A stretch of DNA of 64,000 nucleotides from Sitta carolinensis (taxonomy: Eukaryota > Chordata > Aves > Passeriformes > Sittidae). The stretch is from positions 10,725,501-10,789,500 of the forward strand of contig CM063298.1 in the NCBI GenBank assembly GCA_032173965.1, read 5' to 3'. Positions within the stretch are counted from its first letter, which is position 1. Each line of letters begins with the position of its first letter. Of this stretch, positions 10,373 through 23,212 are shown piece by piece. Position numbers and translations under genes: made by a program. The notes under the pieces are model-generated. The model worked only from the letters and a program-made list of their open reading frames with translations. It was not told the DNA's origin and ran no database searches.

Positions 10373-13254
10373 GTACCTGATCATGGGAAACCAGCTCCCC
10401 TTACCTCCTCTAAAAGCCCTTCAGAGGGTCAAAACCAGAACAAAATCCTGCCCATACAGGAGAGGCAGCACACAAAGGTCACAGACATGGAGAGTCCTGC
10501 AGGTCCAACACTGATTTTTTGAGGGCTCTTCCTTGTGTGTCCCCAAAGAAAATGGTTCTTCCCTCTGAGATTCAGGCTTCTCCCTGTTAGACCACACTGA
10601 GAATGCCCTCGGGGGGTTGTGGTTTCTAAAGGATGTGGAGGTGCCCTTGTATTTGGGAATTCCTGCAGGGATGTGCTGGGGCTGGAGCTGTGGCAGCTGC
10701 CAGAGCTGCAGGGAAATTCTCTTATGGGAATGGGCAGGTCTGGCACCTGCCACGTGCTTGGAGTGAGAGGGGAGGAAAACATCCCAAAGAGATGAGAATT
10801 ATCCCATACTCACTCCTCTTTGCCAACAAATGTGCACTGTGCTGGGTTCAGAGCTGATTTAGAGAGTGGGGGTTGTTTTCTGGACAGGGTCCAAATATAT
10901 TCTCCCCCTTGGGCTTTGCTGGAGCTGGGATTGTGTCTCTTGTCTGACTGTGGGGCTGCTCAGTCTCTGGCACCTGTGGTGATGCAAGAATCAATTTTAT
11001 TTACAGTGTTTTCTCTGTGGGAGGTTTAGTGCTAGTGCTGGGCTGATGGTTGACCCTGGTGATCTTGGAGGTTTTCTCCCACCTTTATGATTCTCTGAGT
11101 CTCTGCGACTCCTCTCATGCCCCAGGATGGCTTTGGCTTCTCCAAACAAGCCCCTGCTGGCTTGGCAGTGAGTGTTCTCTGTGAGGTCACCCCTCCTGTG
11201 CTGCCAGGCCCACTCTGGGTGGCTGAAATGGCTTTTCCTGTCCCCTCTGTCCCTTCCTCTTCCCCTCCTTTGGGGTTTGTGGCTCTGTGGTTGAGGTGGA
11301 AGCTGTGCTGCCCACCAGTGCTGCTCTGCAGGGGGAGGTTTCCAGGTGTGCTGCACACCTCAGGGATCCTCAGCCTGAACCAATGGCCCCAGGAATTTCA
11401 CATCCCCAGGAGCCACTGCCCAGTAATCCGCACTAATTTTATGAATTTCAGGACTTTCTGGTAGTGAATTCTGCATTATCATATACTGAATACCCTCAGA
11501 TTGTCTTTTGTGATGACTGTACTATTGATTTTACTATAAATAATATGGTCAGTGTCAACTTTTATTAGTGTTTGTGTTGATGTCTGTTGGTTTATTAGCC
11601 TTTGAGGCTTTGGTAATTCTAGTTACTTGAGGCATGGGTTTAGTAAAATCATATTTTGTCACAGACTGCTATAATTAGGTTAATTAGTCATGGTTTCTAC
11701 ACAGCTTATTAGCAGGCTAAAATCTCCTTTTCTTATATCAAGAAGATTAAATGCTATAATAAATTGTTTCTTCAACAAAGCTTGAGCAAAGTACACTTCA
11801 GATTTATATTTCAAATTCAAACTGAAATTTAGCATTCTGCTGATTTTTCACAGAAACATTGCAAATGCTCCAGCCCAAAGGACTCCTTTTGCCAGGACGT
11901 TCTGGCCAAGGTAGTGCCAGAAGAAATCAATATTGATATTTGTGGCCCACTCTGAGCCTCCCACTTTGGGCACATTAACTTCCAAGGAAACCTCATTAAT
12001 TGTTGAGGGCTCTGGGCATGCAACTGGCCTTGTGTAGCTTGACTTATTATTTATTGTTGGGAGCTGATTAATAATATATAGAGGCCAATAATCCTTTGCA
12101 GTTGCCTGGCTGTTTGCAGCTCGTGCTGCTGGGAGCATCTCATTTAGAAAACACTCATTTATGATTTAGTTTTTGGAGCTTCTTTCAAGTTCAGCAGAAA
12201 GTTCCACAGAGCCTTTGTCTGTAACCTGTGTGCCAGGGAGGGTTGGTGTTCACCCCTGGATGAAGAATCCCACAGGCCTGGCCACAGGGATGTGGTTTGT
12301 GGGGACAATAATAGCTTTTGTTACATTTGCTGGCAGACCTGGGGAAACAGGCACATCTCAGGCTCTTTGCTGCTGCTTTAAAGCTGAAACAGGGATTGGA
12401 TTCAAGGCAAAGGCTGAGAAAAGCTGCTCTGAGCTGGGATTCTGCTCATCAGTGAGGTGTGTGGGAGGGAGTGGTACCTGTGGAGGAGCTCTGCTGGGCT
12501 CTGCAGCTGGGAGCTCTCAGCAAAGGGCACAGAACTGCCAATCCTGCCTCGGGTTACTGACAGGTAGCTGAGAGCAGGAAGGGGCCAGAGTTTTGTCATC
12601 TAATTAAAGCAGAGCCTTTGCTGAGTCCCTGGCTTTGGTGCTCAGTGGAGTTGGTCATTTCAGTCCAAAGGCCTCTCATTTGCAGGGGCTTAGCAGTGAT
12701 CCCTCGAGAAGGCAAAACTGTTCTTTTGCTCCTGTAAAGAGGTTTTCTGCCTCTTTTCAATTTCCTTTATTGCAGCCTGTTGTACTGTTCTCCCCCTCTG
12801 TGTTCCCAGTGTCTGCCTTGAAAGTTTTTATTTCTGTTGGTACATCTGAAAACGTTTTCTGTGTCCGTGCACTGCTGGCCATTTCTCCTGGCCTGGCTGG
12901 TGGTTTCCTCACCAGAAAATGTGTGGACACACCTTAGAGCACAGTGCTGCTGGAGCTGTGGCACAGGCAGGAGCAAATGCCCTTTGGGAATGCTGGCTGT
13001 GTGATTGAATTAGCACAGGATCCGTGCAGAGATTGTCCTCTGGAGGGTGAGCATCCTCTGAATTCACCTCTGGGCTGGTGCTCTGTGGTCTCTTGAACCC
13101 TGTGTGAAGCCCAGGCTCCCTGCTGAGCTGCTCTTGGTTATCCCAGGGCAGGGACAGAGCTCCTGTCACGGCTCTGCTCCAGCCCCAGCACTGCTGGTGG
13201 AGCCAGTGATGCCTTAAATTTGAGCTTTTATATTTTATAGATTCCATGCTAGTT

Positions 13255-13545
13255 TGGGTACTGAGCTCTCTTCTCAAAGAAGGGAGACAAAACAATTCCT
13301 TCTCCAGCTTGGCACCAAGGACAAATTTCAGGCCCTAGAACAGAAGCAATGGTGAAGTGAGAGGAGAAACCAAGAGGATGGAGCTTTCCCGCCCTGGAGC
13401 TGTGATTGCCCCATGAACTCCATTGTGCTGCTGGAGCAGAACTGATCCCAGTGGGAGCCCTGGTGTCCATTCTGTGTCCATTCTGGGGGTATCCTGCGTG
13501 TACATAAATCCCTTTGGATAAATCCCTACTGGATCCTCGTGCTCT
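13255..13545 (+). mobile_element. dispersed repeat family F, copy F1 (LTR-like)
   Basis: The reverse complement matches 23570-23925 over most of its length, for example GGAGCTGTGATTGCCCCATG and AGCAGAACTGATCCCAG. It ends in AAATCCCTACTGGATCCT with an upstream ATAAAT, resembling the polyadenylation region of an LTR. Borders are approximate. Confidence 0.6.
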
Positions 13546-14971
13546 GCCTGCTCCCTGTGCCAGGTCACTCCAAAGGCACCACCAGTGGCTGTGCCCTCGT
13601 GCTGCTCACTGCCAGGGCTCTTCCCTGGGTGCCCAGTCATCCCAGCTGCCAGTTCTCCCAGCTCCAGCTCCTCCCTGTGGTCCTGGCTCCCCGGGGCTGT
13701 TCCCAGGAGCCTCAGCTGGGAGGAGCATTCCCCCAGCCTGATTTCCTTGCTGATGTTTCCTGCAGTGCCTCGTCAGTGCTGAATGCAGATGTGGCCCACG
13801 GGATGAGAGCAGGAGTACACCTGGCCAGCTTGGATTACTTCTTATCCCAATCATTTCCCTCATCTTTTTCTGAAGAGGAAGAATTTTCATTATGTAGATA
13901 TGAAAACGCCACTGAAAGGGCATTGTTTAATAAATGTGATGTTGAATAATGAGCTCTAAATACTGAATTCAACTTTGGAGGAGAAGAACAGCCCTAGACA
14001 AAGTCGTATATTAACTCCATATTTATAATTTTGCAGAATGCAGATGATAAGATTGCGTATGTGGCTTATGAGATAAAATACTGAATATTTTGCATTTAAG
14101 AAAACTGGATTTTTTTTTTATTATTTTTTTTGGACAAAAGAACAAAAATCTCCCTCTTCCAACTTTCACTTCTTGTACTTTTTGGATGAGGAAATTTTTC
14201 ATTCTCCTCCAAGATTCATTGTGACACAATCTGCTGCATACATTGTACTCCCTGTGCATATGCAATGTCCTTTGATCAGCCTGGTCAGACAGGAAGGGCT
14301 CGCAGCTCACAGCTTCCCTTCTACATTCAGAATTATTATTATGCCAGAAAAATCATAGTCTTAATTAAATATCTTCCATTAACTCAGTCCTTCAGATGTA
14401 CAGCCTTTTAGAGCATCTTTGATGGAAAACATTGATTGTGACACTTCAATGGGCATTTATCTGCTCTCATCTAGAAGTTTCTTAAGGACATTCTTCTGTC
14501 CTCTGGATCACATCTCTGAGAAATATTCCCAATGTCTCACAGAAATGCTACTTGAGAAGGTTTTACCTTTTTTTCCCCCCTTTTCTTTTCTAACCTGCTG
14601 GCTAACGATCTGATGCTTATCTGAAATACGGCAGAGATTGCAATCGCATCAAATATTTAAGGACGCACTTTGTCCGTTTGATTGCAGAGTGGAAATTGAG
14701 TTTTTCTGGATGCTCTAAAGCCTCTCTTTCCCTCTCAACCCGCCCTGACACAAAGCCTGCTGTCAGCTGAGTGTCTGGAATGTAAAAGCCTCTTCACCCT
14801 GAAAGGGAAGGAAAGGGGAGCAATGGTTTCCTCCTGCCCGTGGGTCACCAACCCCAGGCTGGGATAGAGGGGCTGGAAAACTGGGAAAGGTCCTGGGGGT
14901 GCTGGAGACAGGCTGAGCATGAATCCGAGGTGGGCAAGGGGCAAGGGACCTGGGCTGTGGCAGCAGGGCCT

Positions 14972-15241
14972 GTCCTTTCTTCTCTCAGGGCAAAAACATG
15001 AACACCAGAAATGTTTTTGTTGCATTATCTATGTTGTCCATTCCTTCTGAGAGGAGAGATCTCTCTTCATGTGCCTCTGGTTTGACCAATGTGGGTGAAG
15101 AGGTTTGTCTTTCTCTCACCAGTCACATTGGTCTGTAGAAAATAGTATATAAGGAGAAATAATCTCTGATAAAAGACTTTTTACACAACCTTGACAAAAA
15201 TCACAGAAAGAGTCCAGGGCATGTGTTATCCCACAGTGACA
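14972..15241 (+). mobile_element. LTR family B fragment B4 (sense, 5' truncated)
   Basis: Matches the reverse complement of B1 and B3. Features seen are GACCAATGTGGGTGAAG and CACATTGGTC (an inverted pair including CCAAT motifs), TATATAA at 15146-15152, and the terminal GTGTTATCCCACAGTGACA ending at 15241. The first 50-100 bp of the LTR are absent. Confidence 0.75.
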
Positions 15242-15344
15242 CTCATGTGAGCCACCACAGGCAGGGAAAGGAATCAGGGAGGGGGCTCAGTCACACAGTG
15301 AGGAGCAATGAGGAGCTCCAAGAGGTCCTTTGTCACTGAGTCAG

Positions 15345-15392
15345 AGAATTGTTTAGGTTAAAAAGGACCTCTAAGATCACCAGGTCCTCAAA
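15345..15392 (-). mobile_element. short CR1 3' remnant (reverse)
   Basis: TCAGAGAATTGTTTAGG, then AAAGGACCTCTAAGATCACC, corresponds to the reverse complement of a CR1 3' end. Confidence 0.65.
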
Positions 15393-15399
15393 TGCCACA

Positions 15400-15474
15400 T
15401 TTCAGTAACTTAAAACATCAAGAAAACAGAGTTTTAGAAACTCAGAAACTCTCGGTCTAAAAATTTAGACTGCA
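15400..15474 (-). mobile_element. LTR family B terminal fragment B5
   Basis: CTCAGAAACTCTCGGTCT through TTTAGACTGCA matches the terminal stretch of B1/B3 (CAGAAACTTCAGGTCTG ... AGACTACA). It lies opposite in orientation to B4. Confidence 0.55.
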
Positions 15475-15639
15475 TCTGTGTCTGATCTCCAAGGGCATCC
15501 TCTGGAAGGGAAAAAGCAGTTGGCTCCTGTGTCAGTAGAGAGAAGAAACGTGCAGGAAATATTCCCAGCAGGCAGTGGACACAGGGCAGGGTCCATCCCT
15601 GGGGTTCTCTGAGCTGTGGCTGTGGCTGGGCAGGACTCA

Positions 15640-16440
15640 GGCTGGTGGCCCAGCTCTGTGAGGAGCAGCTCTGGACAGGACTCAGGCTGGTGGCCCAGCT
15701 CTGTGAGGAGCAGCTCTGGACAGGACTCAGGCTGGTGGCCAGCTCTGTGAGGAGCAGCTCTGGACAGGACTCAGGTGGTGGCCCAGCTCTGTGAGGAGCA
15801 GCTCTGGACAGGACTCAGGTTGGTGCCCAGCTCTGTGAGGAGCAGCTCTGCAGCTCTGGGCAGGACTCAGGCTGGTAGCCCAGCTCTGTGAGGAGCAGCT
15901 CTGCAGCTCTGGGCAGGACTCAGGTTGGTAGCCCAGCTCTGCAGCTCTGCAGGACTCAGTTTGGGGCCAGGACTCTGCAGCTCTGGGCCCCGACTCTGCT
16001 GGTAGCCAGCTCTGCAGCTCTGGGCAGGACTCAGGTTGGTAGCCCAGCTCTGCAGCTCTGGGCAGGACTCAGGTTGGTAGCCCAGCTCTGTGAGGAGCAG
16101 CTCTGCAGCTCTGGACAGGACTCAGGCTGGTAGCCCAGCTCTGTGAGGAGCAGCTCTGCAGCTCTGGGCAGGACTCAGGCTGGTAGCCCAGCTGCACTGA
16201 GACTCAGTGGTGGCCAGCTCTGCAGCTCTGGACAGGACTCAGGTTGGTGGCCCAGCTCTGCAGCTTGGCAGACTCAGTGGTGGCCCAGCTCTGAGCTCTG
16301 GCAGGACTCAGGTTGGTGGCCCAGCTCTGTGCAGGACAGGGCTCAGGTGTAGCCAGCTCTGCAGTCTGGCAGGACTCAGGCTGGTAGCCCAGCTCTGTGG
16401 CAGCTCTGGGCAGGACTCAGGCTGGTGGCCCAGCTCTGCA
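15640..16440. repeat. minisatellite, about 45 bp unit, roughly 18-20 copies
   Basis: The unit is near GGACTCAGGCTGGTGGCC plus CAGCTCTGTGAGGAGCAGC plus TCTGGACA. Copies from about 15840 carry an extra CAGCTCTG, and later ones are shortened. It lies deep in intron 5 with no gene implied. Confidence 0.92.
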
Positions 16441-17799
16441 GCTCATCCCCTCTCTCACCTGCTCTGGAGGCCAGCCCTGCTCTGTGCCTCCATGGGACCA
16501 CCATGGAGAAGGCTGACCTGGGGATGAGTCCACACACCTGTGTATTCATCAGGACAGAACCAGGGACCCTGGGAGCTCTCCAGCAGGGACACTGAACAGC
16601 TGCTCCAGCTGAATTCTTGCAGACAATGGGACAGCTTTTCTCTATCAGTTTTACCATGTGTTGGCCCATCTGGGATTTATAACAACCAAATCCAGGAAAG
16701 TTTTCAGAAATACACAAGTACCACCTTTCAGCATGCCCTGCTTCTACTTCTGGCTGTTTGTCCCTGATTTGCTGAGAGGCATCCCAGAGTGAGGAGGAAA
16801 GAGGGAAAGCATGGCTTGGGAGAACAGCCTGACTTTGCAAGGCCCCTTCTCAAACCCACTTGAACAACCTTTTTAGAAAATGCAGAGAAAATGTCAACAT
16901 GAACCCATCTGGGTAACATCTCAGGCAAAATGAAGAAAACACGGTGGGTGGCTGTAAGCAATGAGAATACAAAGATTGTGACTCAGTCTCTTTCTTGTTC
17001 CTGACCTTTCCCATCGAGTGGAGCTGGGCTGGTAGGAACGGGGATGAGTGCTGAAGCCATTCCCTAATTTGTGATATTTCACTGGAGATTTTCTGAGGTA
17101 AGGTGCTGAGGTCTGACCCATCCCTCCTCAGACTGCTCGTGGTGTCCACCCTGCATGTTGTGATGCCCTGGGACCCTGCAGGGTTTGTGCAGTGCTGTGT
17201 TGAGGCTCTGCACACCTTCTGTCCCCATTAAAATGTAGAAGCAGCAAGGAGGAGTCTGAAGGGAGACAGGGGCATACAGCACCTTGGGCTTGTCAGTCAG
17301 CTTTTATGAAAGAAATCAGGAGGGTTAAAATAACATTTTTGTGTTGAAAGGTGATTGAAGCTTGGCAAACCCCATCAAATCTTTATTTTCACCTTTGGTA
17401 GAGATTTTTCTTATGAGTTAAATTATTCAGGTAGGGCAGCTAAACAGAAAATAACACCTTCAGTGTATGAATAATACAACCCCAAACCTAGGCTGAGAGA
17501 GACTGTAAATAATCCATCATCTGCTACATTAATTCCTCCAGTTAACAGTAGTATTTAAATGGAGCGATTCATCTGCCTGTACGTCTCTTTCCTGAATGAT
17601 CCAATCTATCAGTTGAAGCCAGGTGCAGGGCTGGCTTTGCCATTCTTCCAGGAGCTGTCATTTTCCAGCTGTGGGGATGCTGCTTTTCCTAAAGACTCCT
17701 GGGCCAGCTGCAGAGAATGAAAGGAATTATGAATGTTTGCTGAAAGTTGCAGAAGCAGTGCCCATGGACAGTGTAAGACCTTCACAATGTGCTTGGGTT

Positions 17800-17960
17800 T
17801 GTAGAGTCCTTAAGGTTGGAAAAGATCTCCAAGATCCTCAAGTCCAACCTTCTCCTGAATCCCACCATGATCCCCAAAATTCACTCATGAGCCACTCCAG
17901 TCCCTCGAGCCCAGGGGCAGACACCAAGGACCTCTGTGGATCTCTGCTTAAAGACTGTGA
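17800..17960 (-). mobile_element. CR1 3' fragment (reverse)
   Basis: AGAGTCCTTAAGGTTGGAAA, GATCTCCAAGATCCTCAAG and TCCAACCTTCTCC are the reversed CR1 3' region. Confidence 0.8.
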
Positions 17961-18732
17961 AACTCAATTCATAAATTCCACAGCTCCTCAATTCTGCAAG
18001 TGAAATGCAGACTAATCATCGTGATTTAATCATCTCACAGATTATTAAAACTGGGAGAATATTAAGTATCATTTCTTTCCAGTGTTGTCAGGTTGTGTGA
18101 TTTTTATAGGGAGATGTTGGATGTTCAGTGTGTTCCCTAGGGAACGTAATTTTTTTTAAGCAGAGGCACAAGTTATTTTTTAAAGAAAAGCAATATTTAT
18201 AAGTAAAAACTGAAAGTAAAAGCCAGATATTACCTGAAGCCTCAAAAGATAATGATAGCTTTTACAAAAACCCTCAAATTCCTTTATTTTGATTTCCTTC
18301 TATCTCATGGCTGCTGGGGAGGTGGATAACAGTGTCAGGAGTGTTCTGGCAGCTCTGCCTTTACTGCCTCTGTTTTATTTCCACCCTCTTTGTGTCAGTC
18401 CAGGGCACAGCAATGAGCTGATTTTGTCCTGCCTTGCCCCAGAGCTGTTCTCTAGCCAGGTGACTCTGAGGAGGGGTGTTTTAAATTATGAAAATATTTT
18501 AAAATGTAAAACAATCTCTTTTTTTTTTTTTTTCTTTTTTTTTTAAAGGATAATTCCTTTCAGAACCGAGGGGAAGAAAACATGGCACTAATATACATAG
18601 TTGGGTTTTTTTAAGATTTTATGACATCTTATGAAGCAACGGCTAAACTTGAGGCCAGTTTGAGCAGATGGTTTCCTTAGAAGAGTTGCCTTCATTGATC
18701 TAATAAATGTCCAAAATGTGTTGTCTTCAAAG

Positions 18733-19075
18733 GATGCACCTTGAGCAGGACAAGAGATTGGGTGAAGCTTCACCCAAGGTGGCCCCGAGTCCGGAGTTTG
18801 CCCCTTGGCTCAGTTCTGCTCCATGCCCACCCTGGCTCCATTGGGCAGTGCCAGCCCCAGGGGATGCAGTCCCACCCTCCCAGCTTGCTCTCCTCACTCG
18901 CTGCTGGTTGCACTTTGTGGGGCTGAGGCTGCAGCGGTGTCCTTGGCTCTGGGCTGGGCAAGGATTGTTCTGTGTGCCTGAGCTGGGAGCAGAACTGGCT
19001 GGCACTGGGGGAGGAGTGCAGGGACACAGCCCAGGGCACAGCCTGGCAACAGGGCAGAGGGAACTGGAGGCATCA
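18733..19075 (-). mobile_element. LTR-like family A, copy A2 (antisense)
   Basis: Matches family A from about GCACCTTGAGCAGGACAAG to GGAGGCATCA at 19075. The polyadenylation end is missing, and the left 45 bp are more diverged than the rest. Confidence 0.85.
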
Positions 19076-20294
19076 CTGCCACTGTAAATCCTTCTGCAGC
19101 AGCCCAAAGGCAGTGTTCCACCCAAGGGGAAGAGCAGAGTGTTTCAGTGCTCAGCTCTCCACTGACCATCCCCATGCCAAATTCCCAGGAATTCAGAGAA
19201 TCCCATGGAGCCTGTGAGCACAGGAGTGATTCACCAGCTGTGGTTGCCATGTGTGCATTTGCACCAACGAGGAGAAATGTCAGCGACAGAAGGACTCGCT
19301 CCCGATTCAGCGCTGTATCCTGATTTCTGTGAAAAACCAGAAACCAGAGCACCAAGTGTGAGAGAAACTGAAATTCCCAGGAATGATTCCACTAATTCTG
19401 ACCTGCCAAGCCCTGCTCCTTGCAGCAATAAAAGCATTCAGTGCACTTCTCAAGGCTGAGAGTAATACAATGGCAAATGTTGAATTCGGGGAATTCTCAG
19501 TGCAAGTGCTTATATAAAACATCTTCCCACTGTTGATTTTTGATGTGATTTATTTAAAATATCACTTCAGAACTTTGGCTGTTGCTGCTTCGAGAAATCT
19601 CTTGGCTGATGTTAACAAGGGAGACTCTGAAAAATTGCTTTTTTCTGCCTAAATGAGAGACGTAATCAGGAATGATGGTCTCCCTCTCTCCCTGAAAAAC
19701 ACATTGCAGAATCACAAAATCTCTAATTGCAAATAAAAACTCTGCATTATATAAATTAACACTAAAATCTTCATTAGTCAACAATGTTAACAACACTTAT
19801 TAGGAGTGATGGTATTAATGGAAGATGCTTCTATTTAAAAGCCAGCAGAGTGAAAGGTCTCTCAATCAGTAATCTTTCTGTGAATATTAATTGCTTTTCA
19901 ATAACTCTGTTGTGATTTTTTTCCAAGAAACGTGGTCCAGCACGAACAGCTCCCTGTTCCCAGGCAGGAGTGGTACATTGGGGCAGCAGATGGGAGCTGC
20001 ACATCAACCTGTGCAAGGGATCTATTTTTGTCCACATAATAAAATGTACTTTTGTCACTTAGAGTTGTCATGGAAATTGAGAGAGACAAAAAATATTGGT
20101 CAAAATAGAAAATTATCCAAAGGGCTGGAGGACTCGAGCTCTTGCCTTTGCAGCCCACACTGTGATCACCTCTGGTGGCTGGAAAAAGGGGGGGGGCTTG
20201 AGTTCATATCTCAAAATGAGACTTTTTCAGCAAAACAGGGCTCTTCATACCATGGGAGGGAGAGGATCACCATCTTCTCAGAGAAAGTGGGTTT

Positions 20295-20711
20295 GCAGTT
20301 CCCTCTGCCCTGTTGCCAGGCTGTGCCCTGGGCTGTGTCCCTGCACTCCTCCCCCAGTGCCAGCCAGTTCTGCTCCCAGCTCAGGCACACAGAACAATCC
20401 TTGCCCAGCCCAGAGCCAAGGACACCGCTGCAGCCTCAGCCCCACAAAGTGCAACCAGCAGCGAGTGAGGAGAGCAAGCTGGGAGGGTGGGACTGCATCC
20501 CCTGGGGCTGGCACTGCCCAATGGAGCCAGGGTGGGCATGGAGCAGAACTGAGCCAAGGGGCAAACTCCGGACTCGGGCCACCTTGGCTGGAGCCCTGGC
20601 CGGGCTCTTGTGCTGCCCAAGGTGCAGCCTTGCAAGGGCTTTCAATAAATCCCTGCTTTATTCCTGGGACTCTGCCCAGCCTCTGCTCCAGGGAGCCTCT
20701 CACAGCCATCA
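20295..20711 (+). mobile_element. LTR-like family A, copy A3 (sense)
   Basis: The only family A copy in gene-sense orientation. It starts within CAGTTCCCTCTGCCC and ends at GCCATCA (20711). AATAAA is at 20644-20649, with TTTATT (AATAAA on the other strand) at 20657-20662. Confidence 0.88.
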
Positions 20712-21124
20712 GTACCTGCATTTCTCCTCCTCCCAGAGCTCTGTTCTGTGGAGCACACAGCCTGTCAGGGAGGGTGAGGGTTTGCCCAGCCAGGAGAGCA
20801 CAGAGCCATGCTCTCCACCTTGGCAGAGTGTAATAAGGACCCACCATGACAATCTGCAGCTTGGGAGGTTCTGCTTGAACATCTTATTTTAAAATTCATC
20901 TCCTTTAGTGTAAGGACAGCACAGCAGAGCACCCAGAGGGGCTGAGCTCACCTTGGAGGGCAGAGTTTTGATGGACAGAGCCAGGTCAGAACCCAGCCTA
21001 AGCAGGAGCTTGAATCCCTCCAGAGGGTTTTTTCCAAGCATTGCTTGAGGGAAGCTGTGAGTGGATACACAGCAGAGGCCCTGGGTCATGGCACCCTCTG
21101 GGATCAGCCCCACAACCTCCTCCC

Positions 21125-21310
21125 CTCTGCCATCCCCAGGCATTTGACCTGGCACAGGCTGCCCAGAGCAGCTGGGAGTGTCCAGGGCCAGGCTGGATGG
21201 GGCTGGGAGCAGCCTGGGATAGTGAAAGGTGTCTTTATCCATGGCAGGGATTTGAAATGAGATCATCTTTCAGATCCCTTGCAATCCAAACTATTCTGTG
21301 ATCTTGTAGT
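21125..21310 (+). mobile_element. CR1 3' fragment (forward)
   Basis: Contains GCCCAGAGCAGCTGGGAG, GGCCAGGCTGGATGGGGCT, CCATGGCAGGGATTTG and CAAACTATTCTGTGATCTTG, the order of a CR1 3' end. Confidence 0.85.
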
Positions 21311-22279
21311 TCCCTCTGCTAAAAAGTGAAGACATTTGTTATCAGAAGCCCCCATTTCCTCCCCTCTCTTCACTCTCTGGCACTAAAGTCAGTCTATTAG
21401 GAAGAGCAAAGTTTTACCCTGCTCTTGTCTTCTGCCTGGGCAGCCTTGCAGAAGGAAAGTGGGGCTTTTAAAGCAGTTTCATCCTCAGTGTCTTCTGCCT
21501 TGTTTGCAGCAGCAGTGTATGCCAGGCAATCCCTCACACCTCTGCCACTCCCTTCTGTGACTTTCCAAGCCCTGTGCAAGGGTGGATCTTCCCAGCTCAC
21601 CTGTTCCAGGTGTGGAACCAGCATTTCCCACAGGGTTTGCTCAGGTGCTTCCAGCAGGGAGGCTGGGAGCAGGAGCACTGGGCTGGGGAACCCCTCTGCT
21701 CAGCAAGAACCTGCTGCTTGGCTCTGGTGCCCTCTCTTTCTGCAGAAAACAGCTCCTTCACTGTCTGTTATCCTTCACTTGTCTTCTCCATTTCATGTTC
21801 AGCTGCTCACAGCTCCAGATTATGCAAAATGAAGATGTTTGTTTCAGTGAGAATCTTACTCAGATCCAGAAGAACCTCACAAGCTCTGCAATGTGTTCTG
21901 CCTCCACTTGTCTGGAAGAGAATTTGGATTCTTCACTTGTCTGCATAACATTTAGAGTTGCCACTTTCTAGCTACGAAATCCAACTACATTTTCATTGTA
22001 ATTTGAATTTATTTAATGGCTTGCTGGGCTGTTTTGGGGGGGGGGGGGGGGCATTCTTCAGCTGCCTGCTCCTGCTACAGGCTCGTAGCACCGAGTTTGA
22101 TTTGATTTTTATCACAATTTTGGATGGGCTGAATGCTTGGACAGAGACAGCACCACATGTTTACATTTGCCCTGTGCTTGTGGAGGTTCCTGGCTCCATG
22201 AAATGAGTGGGAAGGCTCAGTGTTGTCTCAGAGGGATGTGAGTGGGGGAACAGGGACAGAAAAGCAACTGTGTGTGTGA

Positions 22280-22352
22280 CCCAGCCCATGGTAGGGGGTT
22301 GGAACAAGGAAATCCTCCAGCTCCCTTCCAACCCAAACCATTCTGTGCTTCT
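22280..22352 (+). mobile_element. short CR1 3' fragment (forward)
   Basis: GGGGGTTGGAACAAGG..ATC, then CTTCCAACCCAAACCATTC and TGTGCTTCTG, matches a CR1 3' end. Confidence 0.75.
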
Positions 22353-22830
22353 GTTGGGATTAATATTCCAACTACAAAATCCCTTCAAGAAAGAATTTTA
22401 GTGAGTGTGGCATGTCTGAGTGTTTGTTCAGAGTGTTTTTCCAGCAGCTGCTGTGGGTTTTGCTGCACAATTCTCCTGTGTCTGTGGAATCAATAAGGAG
22501 GCCATGCAGCTCATGGGAATGTCAGCAGTCAGACATGGGCTCCAAATTTCCAGCTCTCATCCAAAACAGTCATTTCTGGGGTAATTGGTAGTAGCAAGTC
22601 CTTGTCACCTGAGATTTTTCCAAACTGGAGTAGAGAATTCTTCCCTGTTTGGTTAACGAATGGGGCGTGCTGGTTGATGCCAAAACCTTTCATCCTTCCC
22701 TGGGCTGTCCCTTCCAAGGAGAATGGACAAAATCTGCTCCTGATGGGTTTCTGGCTGTGGCTGCCAAACTCCAGCTCCCTGGTGAGGCAAAACATGAGGA
22801 GTTATAGAGTTAGGAAAAAAGGTTCAGAGG

Positions 22831-23164
22831 TGTCACTGTGATGAATAACACACGACACGGAATTTTTCTCCAAACAGCTTGGAGAGATCAGTCTGACTCT
22901 GTTTATTATTAGGAATCTCTCTCTTTTATACATTTTGCTGCAGACCACTGTGATTGGTGACTGAGTGACAGAACTCTTCACCCACATTGGCCAAACCAGA
23001 GGGACATTAAAAGAAAGTCTGTCCTGCAGAAAAAAAATTGTAAACATAAATATCTTTACCAAAACAATCCTGGTGTTTTATGTTCAAGCCGTGGGAACAA
23101 ACTTCAGAAACTTAATACATCAGGAAGAAACTCAGAAGCTGCAGGTCTGGAAAACCAGACTACA
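22831..23164 (-). mobile_element. solo LTR, family B, copy B1 with 6-bp TSD CAGAGG
   Basis: 334 bp from TGTCACTGTG to AGACTACA, flanked by CAGAGG on both sides (22825-22830 and 23165-23170). Terminal TG..CA and a 6-bp target duplication are diagnostic of LTR integration. The sense strand is -, with CCAAT-type and TATA-like elements inside. It lies directly upstream of exon 6. Confidence 0.93.
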
Positions 23165-23212
23165 CAGAGGCACATAGGATTGCTCTCCCTGACCTTCCTT
23201 GAATTTTTCCAG

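Larger units (their letters stand above)
10373..23212 (+). other. intron 5 (12.8 kb)
   Basis: No coding exon was recognised. Identified contents: family F element (13255-13545), family B fragments (about 14972-15241 and 15400-15474), a 45-bp minisatellite (15640-16440), CR1 fragments (about 15345, 17800, 21125 and 22280), LTR-A copies A2 (18733-19075) and A3 (20295-20711), a G15 homopolymer near 22036, and solo LTR B1 (22831-23164). B1 ends 48 bp before exon 6. Stretches 10373-13250, 16450-17790 and 17960-18730 show nothing I can name. Confidence 0.75.

Noticed and set aside
15640..16440. Regular repeats that could suggest a CRISPR array
   Set aside because: There are no unique spacers; the repeat units abut. 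The genome is a vertebrate.
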